This document shows, piece after piece, positions 22,520-33,200 of a stretch of DNA of 64,000 bases (its first letter is position 1; every line of letters starts with the position of its first letter). Source of the stretch: Anastrepha obliqua (lineage: Eukaryota; Arthropoda; Insecta; Diptera; Tephritidae); contig NC_072893.1 in NCBI RefSeq assembly GCF_027943255.1, forward strand, positions 34,618,001 to 34,682,000, given 5' to 3'. The notes below the pieces were generated by a model. That model saw only the letters and a list, made by a program, of their open reading frames with translations. It ran no database searches and was not told where the DNA came from. Position numbers and translations under genes: made by a program.

Positions 22520-23060
22520 GGTTCATTGTAATATTGCTATAAAGTTCATATTTTATTTTCTTCATTTTATTATTATTCATCCTCAATGTTTTCAATTTCA
22601 ACAAATGATACGAGTGGCTTATGATAGCTAAAATATGATACAAATGCTTTGGTTTCGATGTTGTCAACATATCTTTGAAATACCGCGTCAATTGTTGTTT
22701 TTGATCGTGTTGTCGATTCAGTGCGATTGTTACACATTTTTAAATTGAATGTTGTATTGAGAAATTAAAGAAACCGCTGTGTCCAATAATTTACGTTAAA
22801 ATCGCCCCTTAAAATCATTGGAACTTTATCGTAATCTTTTCTAAGTATCCGCGATACTTCTGGTGTATACTTTATTAAATTTTCGTGAACGAATTCCGTG
22901 ATGCTATTTATTGATTGATTCGGTGAAATATAAATTGTCAAAACTAAAACTGTTTTTCTATTGCTCAATCTGGTTTCGCATGCACATATTTCTCCCACTT
23001 CAGAGAGCTGAACAGACAGTGATTCTAGTTGCTGTGCATTCAGATCTATCTATGGAGTTA
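22520..23060 (-). pseudogene. endonuclease/exonuclease/phosphatase-fold fragment from a repeat
   Basis: The minus strand reads ETRLSNRKTVLVLTIYISPN, then EFVHENLIKYTPEVSRILRK and VPMILRGDFNVN, which is the GDFN motif of this nuclease fold. A frame change then gives ESTTRSKTTIDAVFQRYVDN and FVSYFSYHKPLVSF. This combination is common in insect repeat proteins. I cannot say whether the parent was a Helitron or another element. Confidence 0.55.
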
Positions 23061-23639
23061 CAATACGAGCACCGTCATTTTGATTGTGGTATATTGCAAC
23101 ACCGCCTGCAATTGCGGTAAATATTTAAAAATGAAAATATTTACGAATATAAAAATACGGACGCAATACAGCACACGCGGTTGCTATTATGAGCGTCGTA
23201 ACGCGTATATTACACAGCCGTACTAACATACACACAAACATTCGTAGGACGCTTGGTCTAAGCAAGTATTAGGTAGTGTAGTATAGGTATACATAATGCC
23301 TTCTCGCTCACCGTGGCTCCGTAATACGCAGGCGCGCACACATACGTACTAGCATACATACAAACATACATACGTATGACGCTTGAATTAAACACCAAAG
23401 CAAGTAATAGGCAGTGTAGTATACATACTACAATACTCACTATAATAGCGTGGCTCAGCAGTAAGCAGCCACACACATATACGTATATCAACATATAACG
23501 CTTTTTCGTTTCATCGAGTCTCAAATCACTCCCAACGATTCTAAAGAAGTTTTCACTTCAAAAAAACCCACAGTATTCCCTCTCTGATTACTAGCGCACT
23601 ATTACAAATGTGCACCGTAAAGATCGTGAGACAGTGGCG

Positions 23640-24190
23640 GCGGTTTAGCATTTATGGTCCATCATTGATGCAGACACCGGAGGGACAACACCTTGTGGTA
23701 GAACAGCTGAAGCAGCTTTTACAGCAAACGAGCGTGACCATTTACGCCAAGCCGATCCCGAGGATCCTCGAATAAAGGATCTCAACTGAACATCATCCAG
23801 CAAAAGCAGGCTAAATGGGTTGAGCATTTGAAGACGTTCACCGTAGGACGCTTGTCGAACCCGACGAAGCACAATGGTAGGGTGGCAATTTTTTTTTTTG
23901 GTATTGTGTTTCATCGGGCCAGACAAGATGGGCGAGCTGTTTTAGCTGGCAATTTATTTTGCATCTTCCGGGCGACAGCTCTAAACGTCGTACTACCAGA
24001 CGGCTGCACAAACTATCAAACAATTGCTTAAACCGCTTACTTTTTCCTGCGATGAGGTGAAGGTAGCCACTAGAAAAGCCAAAACTTCCAAAGCCATTTC
24101 GCCCGACGACATTAACAAGCTGATGCTGAAAATTTTGGGTCCGTCGGGAGTAAAATACTTCAAAAAAGTAGTTGAAGTCAGAGGGTGTTA
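23640..24190 (+). pseudogene. Jockey-type non-LTR fragment (endonuclease to RT linker)
   Basis: In changing frames: FTCDEVKVATRKAKTSKAIS(PDDINKLMLK)-like sequence, followed by ILGPSGVKY. This is the conserved stretch just before the reverse transcriptase in Jockey-clade elements. It stops abruptly near 24190. Confidence 0.6.
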
Positions 24191-24489
24191 TTGGTTTCCC
24201 ATGCGCCATTAAGAGTTACACTATATGGCATAAAGATAGATTTTGTAGTCTGGTCTTGTATAATTAAGTGGACTCATATTTCTTTGAAAAATTTTGAAAA
24301 TAGCATTTCGCACTGGTCTTCGTTGACTGACATTTTCAACATTTCTAAATGAAGTCATTAGGAATCGCTGCAACGGATATCAAGAGTCACCGACCAACCA
24401 TCCTGTTGATATAGTAAATAATTATTTATCAATATTAAAATTTCTGTATAGACATTTCGTTTTTCATGATTACCTACCTTTCTCTATGC

Positions 24490-24880
24490 TGCCAGAAAGA
24501 ATTGTTAATTCAATTTCACACATTCCTTGTCAATTGGCAACCGACAAGTTCAGAAGAAGTTCGACTGCTTCTTTGTGCCATTGCGATCGCTTTTTTCTGT
24601 AACATAAACGCATAACTAAATTATTGAATAAACATTTTATTAGAATTATGTCTACGGACTTCATTTCTTTGCCGGCGTCCATTTTACTGAGTTTTTACAT
24701 TGACGCTTCTTCGTACATTAGTAATAATAATTATCGATAACACAGAAAGCACCGGGTGATACGGAAAAAAGGATCTTTAAGAAATGTTGTATGAGTAATC
24801 GCGGTTTTTAATTACGGTTCGGACTTAAGCTCGAAAAAGTAGATAATCTAGGGTTGTATATGTAATCCTATAATTACCAC
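24490..24880. mobile_element. copy A of a TATCGATA-bearing inverted-repeat element (partial)
   Basis: Shares TTTCTTTGCCGGCGTCCAT, TTTTTACATTGACG, AATTATCGATAACACAG and CTCGAAAAAGTAG with copies at 25.0-25.6 and 27.9-28.5 kb. Its outer ends are eroded. Confidence 0.6.
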
Positions 24881-24982
24881 GAAGCACCGCCGAAGTAGCC
24901 AATTACCTCAAATTACTTTAGAAAAATCTTAGAAATTGGCGAAGACAATAAGAGAATTGCGTGTGTATAGTAAAAAAATGTA

Positions 24983-25556
24983 AAAGTACGTTCACATTTA
25001 CGGCAATCACCAAAAAATCCACAAAATTAATCTACCCGTTCACATACGGCAGATTACCAGCAAAATTGACAATCAGCTGCCAGTGCTGTTGTGAAATGTT
25101 TTTCTACAAATAAATTGTTTTGGTGGAATAATTTGCAGTTTTTGGTTTGTTTAATTATTATTAACGAAATGAAGAATCGACAAGACAAATTTAATTGCGC
25201 AATTGGCTACTAGGAATAAACAGTTGGAGGAAATCTGTAAACGATGTTAACTGAGGTTGCAAAAAATTATGGCAGCAATACGCATTCGAAATTCGATATT
25301 GCATTTTATAATAAGCAGTAACAGGCCAAAGCGTCTAGGGACGCAGGTTTTTTTTTTTTGTAACAAAAATTTTATTAAAGTTGTGTCTTTCAACCTGTTT
25401 TCTTTGCCGGCGTCCATATTATTTAGTTTTTACTTTGACGTTTTTCCTTACATTTGTAAAAATAATTATCGATAACATAGACAACACAGGGTTAAAAAAC
25501 TATGGTTATAATCTATGATTATTTTATAATCTCCTTATATGTGAACGTATTATAAA
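24983..25556. mobile_element. copy B of the TATCGATA-bearing element
   Basis: Ends TACGTTCACATTTA and ATATGTGAACGTATTATAA are inverted. The inside has GACAATCAGCTG, GCAGCAATACGCAT, GCCGGCGTCCAT and AATTATCGATAACATAG. The coding remnant KIMAAIRIRNSIL is too short to classify. Confidence 0.65.
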
Positions 25557-26172
25557 TGTCTTGTTATTATCTTTGCAAAACTGCCCCGACTAAACGACAA
25601 GTGCATTCAAACGAGCTGAAGTACATTCATACTGAGGATATGAATGATTGAATGCATACGTTATTTTTATAGCCACCAGTGTGCGTACGTATGTAAATAT
25701 GAATCTTGTGCTACTTTTACTTGTAGAAGTTTTAAGGTTTCCATTAACACTATCAAAACTACAAAAGACTAAGTTGCAAAAGTTCTAGTTTACTTTATAC
25801 TTATATACATATGTATGTATGTTTGATGGAGAAAGTAGACATGTTTACATATGTAACTTATCCCAGTAGAAGCTCTTGTTGCCCAAAGCTATTGCAGCAA
25901 GTGTGTTTTTTACAAAATCACAAATAAAATAAAACTCTTATACATTATTGGATTAAAAATTTAATTATTGTATTTATGTCTGCATACATGTATGTATGTT
26001 TATATGTATGAATGTCTGCACATATGTCTGTATGTATATATATATATATGTATGTACATATATACTCCCTTGCAAAAATCTAAAAAATGCAAATGCCTTT
26101 ATTGGAAAATATTATACCTATGCATGTATGCGTGTGCGTGTGTGTGTCAATATTAAACTGCCCATCATTAAA
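25557..26172. other. intergenic DNA with TATG/TACA microsatellites
   Basis: Repeated ATGTATGT tracts near 25800-25830 and 25975-26060. The open frames here are microsatellite translations. No gene seen. Confidence 0.5.
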
Positions 26173-26670
26173 TCAAGTACCCCTATAGGTTGTGTAACCG
26201 AACGGATTTAATAGTAAGGGAATATGATAATGCTGATCCTGTTCACACTTCACAACAATCTCTATAAAAGGATAAAAACTTTTAACTCCACGCTCTGCAT
26301 GATATGCTTCCACATCGAAATGTAACTTATAGATGCCAGCTTTGTACTGCGACGCACTCACTAATTGGCTTACACGTCCATCTTGATTTGTTCTTTCTTC
26401 GTTTAGTTTTTGCCAATGATCTGCCCCTTCGAGGCGGTAAATGGTAATGTTGACATTCTGCGCCGCTTGACCCACTGTGGTGTCGAGTATATGTGCGGAT
26501 ATGGTGGATACATTAGCGCTCACATTATTACTGGCAACCGGCTCAAAGCTCTAAGTATGAAGAACAGTTAGCGCAAATGATTGGAAAAAATATACATATG
26601 TATGTATGTACTATATTTGCACCTCTTTTGTTTCGACGCGTAAACGAATGCGTTCCCAACTGCTGCTCAT
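26173..26670 (-). CDS. 5-hydroxyisourate hydrolase (transthyretin-like)
   Basis: Two exons: 26670-26623 (MSSSWERIRLRVETKE) and 26550-26173, joined across a 72-bp GT-AG intron in phase 0, about 141 residues. The enzyme opens the ring of 5-hydroxyisourate, the step after urate oxidase in purine degradation. Family motifs are present: the N-terminal ISAHILDTTVGQ with its active-site His, the TNQDGRV segment with Arg, the YHIPLLLNPFGY segment with His, and the C-terminal TYRGT in place of the usual YRGS. The length fits. Drosophila has one such gene, CG30016; I infer orthology. No signal peptide is evident; vertebrate enzymes are peroxisomal, but no targeting signal is visible at this C-terminus. 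Confidence 0.88.
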
Positions 26671-27897
26671 TGTGCTATGAAATCTTATTGAAAAAATGCC
26701 CAATGACAGTATTATCGCTGCACTTATCTTCATTTTTAATTATTATTTTTCTTAATGGTTATCTTCAGTATGAGATAAGTTGCCGGAGTTTGTTTGGACA
26801 GTTTATCATAAAAATCTAAAATGTGATGGTTATAAATTTTAAAGTTAGTTGTGGGATGCAGAAGTACCATATACATACTGTGTACGCATGAATTTGTATG
26901 TATTTACGTATGTACGAGTGTATTTAATTGTGAATTAGGTATATATGTACGAAAAATAATTTAAATATTTAACATCAAACAAGAAGCTAAAAAAATAAAT
27001 ACACAAAAAGGCAGACAGTGGTTTGAAACCTTTTTAAATTACATAAATAAAATTAAAATTCCCTTTGTGTAAAATCTTACAACTTACATACATACATACA
27101 CACGTATGTAGAGAAGTAAATATTCTAATATTCGATATATTTTCTGTTATCCATGCAAGTGTACGCTGAGTTCTGTAAATAACTGTATATGAACTCACAT
27201 ATTAAATGAATGCTGAATACATAAAAGGCGCAGTGACGAACAGAACAGGCATTTTTTCATCGTACTGCTTTGCTCGCTTTGCATATGTAGATAGATCCCG
27301 CAGCATTTTCAGCACAATGTGCTTCCTCGATTGCTAAATTTTTCCGCCTAACTGTACATGCTATTCTGTATACTAAACCGGTCATTTTTGATAGCTGCTC
27401 AATAATTCTATACACGCGAAGCATACAATACTTCCATATCTGTACATACATAAATACACACATACATGCATACATTGAAACACTATTTAAGCTTACGATT
27501 CTTTATTCTTCCGAGTCAAGTGTTTAAATGCCAATACTGATACTTGGTTACTGAAAATATTATTGGCGATTCTACTACTACTTAATGCATTTTTAGAATC
27601 TCTTCCAAGAATTGCCTGATTATGACCGATATTGAAGCATAACAAATATTAACCTTTTGCTTGAATTAATGTAGTCATAATAAGGCTGATTCGATTGAAG
27701 AATAAATAAGGTGGATCTTCTGGGAGAACTTAATGCATACATACATACATATGTATGTGTAAATATGTTACAGAGAACATTAACGTTCTCTGTATGTTAA
27801 GAGCGGAATACACCACACAAACGGTTCGTCAAACAAGGCAATATATCTCTTTACTTCAAGCTATTTGCAGAGAACGTTAATGCCTCAGAAATTTCCC
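26671..27897. other. intergenic DNA upstream of the hydrolase gene
   Basis: AT-rich with ATACATACATAC/GTATGT tracts (near 26600, 27085, 27450, 27740). The TTACAGAGAACATTAACGTTCTCTGTA palindrome at about 27769-27795 (split: AGAGAACATTAACGTTCTCT) is a perfect inverted repeat. No gene seen. Confidence 0.45.
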
Positions 27898-28505
27898 GTA
27901 TAATAATACGTTCAGATATAAGCCTACTTTTTCGCGCTTTACTCAAAATCGTAATTAAAAAGCACGATTTCCCATACAAAATTTCTCTCGCAATATCTGA
28001 GATTATAAAATAATCATAGATAATAACGATACTTATTGACATACAACCCTGTGTTTTCTGTGTTATCGATAATTATTATTTCGAATGTAAGGAGAAACAT
28101 CAAAATAAAAACTAAATGAAATGGATGCCGGCAAAGAAAAAAGGTCTTTAAACATAATTATAATAAAATGTTTGTTAAATATTATTAATTATGGATTCAT
28201 TTTACAGAAAAAAACGTGTGTCCATAAACATTTTGTCCTCTTATTATTTATTATAAAATGTACCTGTAATATAGAATTTCCCATGCGTATTGCTGCAATA
28301 ACTTTTTGCAACCTTAGTATTTTCTTCATATCGTTAATAATAATTAACAAAACCAAAAACACTGAAATATTCCACCAAACTAATTTCTATGAAAAAAACC
28401 TCTCAAAGCAGTATTGACAGCTGATTGTCAATTTTGCAGGTAATCTGCCGCATTAATTTGGTGAATTTATTCGTAATTATGTTCATATGTGAACGTATTA
28501 TAAAA
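27898..28505. mobile_element. copy C of the TATCGATA-bearing element, inverted
   Basis: The most complete copy. Ends GTATAATAATACGTTCAGA and TATGTGAACGTATTATAA are inverted. In reverse it matches copies A and B along its length, including CTGTGTTATCGATAATTATT at 28060-28079. No intact transposase. Confidence 0.7.
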
Positions 28506-29058
28506 CCATTTGCTCAAAATTATTACTCAAAAATAATGGATTTTTTTCCCCGTAACTAACAATGCGTATAGGGAAACTGATGTTTGACCCCGTAATGTAA
28601 TGCTTTCGTGTATTTCGTGATTGAAAACAGCAACAATATAAAAGTGTTTTTTGTTAATAACTTAAGAATGAAAAAAAATAAAATTAATTCATTCCTTCAG
28701 ATTATTAATCTTGACGCCAATTAGCATCGAATGGGGTGTCATTGCTTTCTTTTGATAAATTTTTCCATACGCACCATTCACTTCATAATTACCTCGCTTT
28801 CGATTTTATATTGTGGCTACTACAAATATTTCGTTTAATTAAAGTGTAGCTGTCTGCATGCGATAATCCTTATACCATAGGCTCTACCATTAATCATCTG
28901 AGGTGTACGACGAGTGGTTTCTATTTGTTTTATATCGGATGAGTTGATTTGCATACGATCAATTAAATTAATATTTGTAACAATTGGTCTTTAGCATGAT
29001 GCATATCGCTTTTGAGGTTTAGTATATGATTTGCTACTTGTCTGTGTTGAAATATATG
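28506..29058. other. intergenic AT-rich DNA
   Basis: No open frame, RNA fold or repeat that I can support. Confidence 0.35.
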
Positions 29059-29061
29059 TTA

Positions 29062-29955
29062 AGCTAGATATACACGAGGCAACCGTTGAAGCAACGTGTT
29101 GCCTTTGTTTAAGAAACACGTTGCGACCGTTGCTGCAATCTCAGTATTGTGTATAACTGTGGTGCAGGAAAGGTACAAGCGGAAGATACGTAAAATTAAA
29201 TTTTTTAAATGATCGACGAAATACGTAAAATTACTTCTCTTATTATAATTGACGAGCTTTTGTACGAAAATGAGGAATAAGAGATGCAACAAAAGAAGAG
29301 AAAGAAAATTTGGTCCAAAAATTGGCTTTTAAAAAAATCGAATTTTCGAACGAGAGGCTGCTGAAAGAACTGAAGGAAAATGAGCCAGCGGACTATAAAA
29401 ATTACATGAGGATGGAGGAAGCCCTGTTTAGAAAATTGTTGCACTTCGTAATGGCCAAAATAACGAAACAAGATACCATAATGAGAGAGGCAATATCAGC
29501 AAAAATTAGACTGGCAATAACTTTGCGGTATCTTGCAACAGAAAACTCTTTTGCGGACTTGAAATTTTCGACGGCGGTATCTCCACAAGCTATTGGAAGT
29601 ATTGTCATTGAGACATGCGATGCCATCTACGATATTATATTTTTCACTACTTATATCCCACAGCTCTCTCAAATTTTTATATTCGTTAATAAAACTAACA
29701 TAATTTTCATTATTTTGAATTGCCATTTTTTCCTTTTTCACTTTATTTTACTCCGCACGAACCTTCTTCTTCGCTTGTTTTCAACGAACTGAACGAGTAA
29801 AAGCAGTAAACAATGATACACACGAAGCAACGGTTGCAGCAACCTATCCCAAAAATCAAATTTATTTGATATTTCAGGCAACGGTTGCAGCAACACGAAA
29901 ATCAATTGGCAACACAGCTACACACTGCAACGGTTGCCTGGTGTGTATTTAGCTT
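29062..29955 (+). mobile_element. PIF/Harbinger transposon, internally deleted
   Basis: Ends AGCTAGATATACACGAGGCA (continuing ACCGTTG) and, reversed, AGCTAAATACACACCAGGCA form inverted repeats of about 27 bp. TTA is duplicated outside (29059-29061, 29956-29958), the usual target of this superfamily. Inside, 29310-29640 encodes ERLLKELKENEPADYKNYMR, KITKQDTIMREAISAK, RLAITLRYLATENSFADLKF and STAVSPQAIGSIVIET, the N-terminal part of a Harbinger transposase. Upstream pieces (KKRKKIWSKNWLLKK) are out of frame, and the catalytic C-terminal half is absent. Confidence 0.85.
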
Positions 29956-29958
29956 TAT

Positions 29959-30225
29959 GATTAACACATATTGGGTATTCAATTAGGCCAAAATTTAGTG
30001 AGTGTATATTTTAGTACTCCATGCAACTATGCGGAAAATCCAAATCAACCCTGTGCGTTTGTACGCCATTTTGTTCAGCGTTGGTCTCACATTTTGGTCA
30101 TTCTTTTTCCGGTCGTCAACTTGTGCGGTTGTGTTTTAAATTTACTGTTCGATTGGGGTCAATTTTGCTGGATACATATCTGAATTGTGTGTGTGTATTA
30201 GAAGTGAAAATATATTATATCCGAT
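29959..30225 (+). promoter_or_regulatory. putative promoter and 5' leader of nonA
   Basis: The 267 bp between the Harbinger end and the nonA ATG. More GC-rich than its surroundings, with no TATA box. Short frames here do not continue into nonA. The transcription start cannot be fixed from sequence alone. Confidence 0.4.
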
Positions 30226-33200
30226 ATGGATGGAATAAAAGCTGAAGGAGTTAATGGTGCAACTCCGTTGCCACAAAGAGCCCCGAAGAATATGCAGCAG
30301 GGTAATAAAAAGCCAAATCCAAATGTTCAGCAGCAAAAGCAAAATGATCACGGTGATGGACCAGCGGAGAAGAAAGCACGTTTCAACCAAAATGGTCCCA
30401 ACCAAAACCAAGGTGGTGGCGGTGGTAACCAAAATAAAGGAGGATTCGGAAATCAGAATAGAGGTTTCGGAAATCGTAATCGTAACCAACAAAATCGTGG
30501 AAACCAGAATCAAAACCAGAACCAAAACCAAGGAAACTTGCAGAACCAGAATCAGGTATGTATCTATTTTTTAAAATGGCTTAATATCTAACCAAAAATA
30601 GCATAAATGTCTGTTTTTAAAGCAAAAAGTTCTTTATGTAATCAATTTTGGAGTAAATTAGACCATAAAAGTGTTAGTATTTAAGTAAGGCAAGGCGAAG
30701 CGGTGAAAAATCAATATAGTGAAATTTTTTCTCAAAATGGCGAATGCAAAATGGCGGACTCTCGTCGTCGGCAATTCGTGTTTGGCGAGTCTTCGTTGCA
30801 TTTTAAGAAGTTGAATTGCCAACGAATTAAAACCTATTTTTTTTTTCTTGCCTATTTACTGCTAATTCTTCATTTCAGGAGTTTATTTTTTTTTTATTAT
30901 TCGCTAGTTTCAGTTTATTATATTCTACAGAATACACGTACATGAGTGGGAGGGTGCTAGTTCGAGTTGCAATCACAACCGCTGAAGTGCATGATTTTTT
31001 TCTTTGTCAAAAATATAGCGTTCTACGTGAAAAAATTAGTCATTTTGCAAGCAGTCTTATGTCGCCAACATAAAAAATTTCTTTGTACGATTGCTTCATC
31101 CTTTTCTTTGTCACTTTCAATAGTAAAATACCGTTAATATCGAAATTATCCATGTATGTATATGGAAAACTCGCAATATTTCTTTTTTTCTCTATGTATT
31201 CACCTTCGCCTATCTGCAAAATAAATGCTGAACATTAGAAACGTAGTAACAGAGTTGCAAAGGTGCTCCTTTTATTACGTGCTGTGAACAAGCCCAGGCT
31301 ATTATAACCTTAAAGCGGTTTCTTCCGTTTTGGCGTACAGTGTGTTAAACGCATAAACGTGCATAGGCAACGTTCAACTTGAAACATAGGTTTGAAATGA
31401 TATTTTATTTAAAAAAATTATATACTAGATTTTTTCACATCTAGAAGTTATATTTACATTATATATATTTATACTGGGAAAAAAATTAACGGTATTCGGA
31501 TAATTTATGTCAAAACGATTAATGGCACATAAATAGAATGAGATAGAATTCCATTATATTTCAAGTGCACAGTCAATGTGCTAATCTATGGAGGATAGAT
31601 TTTCCAGGCTTGGCCATTAGCTATGGTGTTAAAAAAAGTTTTGCGAGCAATTTCGGCTGCCACGTCACTGGAGTACTCTGTAGTCGAATTCTACCCACAC
31701 ATTTCACACGTGTTTACATACTCGTTCAATCTTCAGACGGAAACTAAGACAATGGCTATGCTGTTTTTTTTCTCCATATATCTCCAACACAGTCGCTGCT
31801 TTTTCGTAAACAATCCGATTCATAACTTATGTTACGTCGGCTCATCAACCTGATTCTGTAAAATTCATTAAAGCCGGTTAACGGTCTGGTATTGGCCACA
31901 CCTTAGAAATCTTCACCCTGATGCGTACCGAAATTCATGGGTCAGAGCTTCGAAATTAATACAATTGTACGATTTGCAAACGTTGCGTAAATCCTACCAT
32001 GATTGAATGTCGTTAAGGTAGTAGTCCGATGTAAAGACCGAAATTTCGACGTTTTTTCATTCATCTTTTTTAAAAAGAAAAAAATGCGATCGTTTTAAAG
32101 ATTTTACATGTTTTTATTATTGTTTTGAAGTATATAAAAATTTTTTTTAACGTTAATTTTGTATTAATTTGTTTAAAATTTGACGTCATAGTGGAGCCTT
32201 TAAAAAAAAGATGAGTTGGTTCGGGGAGACACACAGCCTTCCAAAGTCATCTGAAATAAAAAATTCAAAGAGATTATTACTCTGTAGATTTTATTTTAGG
32301 TCCCGAACCTAAAATATACATAAAAAAAAAAACAAACAAAATGGACTTGTAAAAGAAGTTCTCAAAATCTAATTTTTTTTATTCTTCATAAATTGTTTAA
32401 ATTAAAGAGTTTATTATTAAAAAATTAAATGTTTTAAAGGTCCGAGATCTCGATATGTGTGTGTAGAATAACGGGTTAAATTTTTAGGCAAATCGGTTGA
32501 ATAGTTTTGAGTCAGTGATTCCCCGAAACTTCGAAAAAAACGCGTTTAAAGTTTCGACAACATCTGCTGCTGGCGTGTCACACGCTTTCATACACACTAC
32601 GGCGCGCTCTTTTATTTTAGCCATAACTTTAAAAATGATTGAAATTTCTGTCTGAAATTTTTATAGTATATTTTTAAGATGTTTTTCTTCCGAAAAATGA
32701 ATTTAAAAGTTATAGCTAAAATAAGAGAGCGCGTGCCGTAGTGTGTATGAAAGCGTCACATGCCAGCAGAAGTTGCTGTCGAAACTTTAAACGCGTTTTT
32801 GTCAAAACCATGTTTTCGAAATTTCGGAGAATCACTGACCAAAACTATTCAACCGGTTTGGCTAAAAATTAACTCGTTATTCTAGACACACATATCTAGA
32901 TCCCGGACCTTTAAAATATTTAATTTTTTAACAATAAACTATTTAATTTAAACAATTCATGAAGAAAAAAAATAAGATTTTGAGAACTTTTTTCACAAGT
33001 CCGCCATTTTGTTTTTGTTTTTTTTTTTAGTTTTATGTATATTTTACTTGTTACATGTAAAAACTTTAAAACGATCGCATTTTATTTTCTATATAAAAAA
33101 AAATGCATGAAAAACGTCGAAAATTCGGTCGTTACACCGGACTACTACCTTAATAAAGAATTTTAGTTGACAAAACTTAGCATAGGCAAAGCTCTATTAT

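Noticed and set aside
25968..26211. Met/Tyr/Cys-rich frames
   Set aside because: Translations of an ATGT/TATA microsatellite.
30142..30531. 129-codon minus-strand frame across nonA exon 1
   Set aside because: Antisense of Asn/Gln-rich coding sequence; Leu/Ile/Val repeats only.
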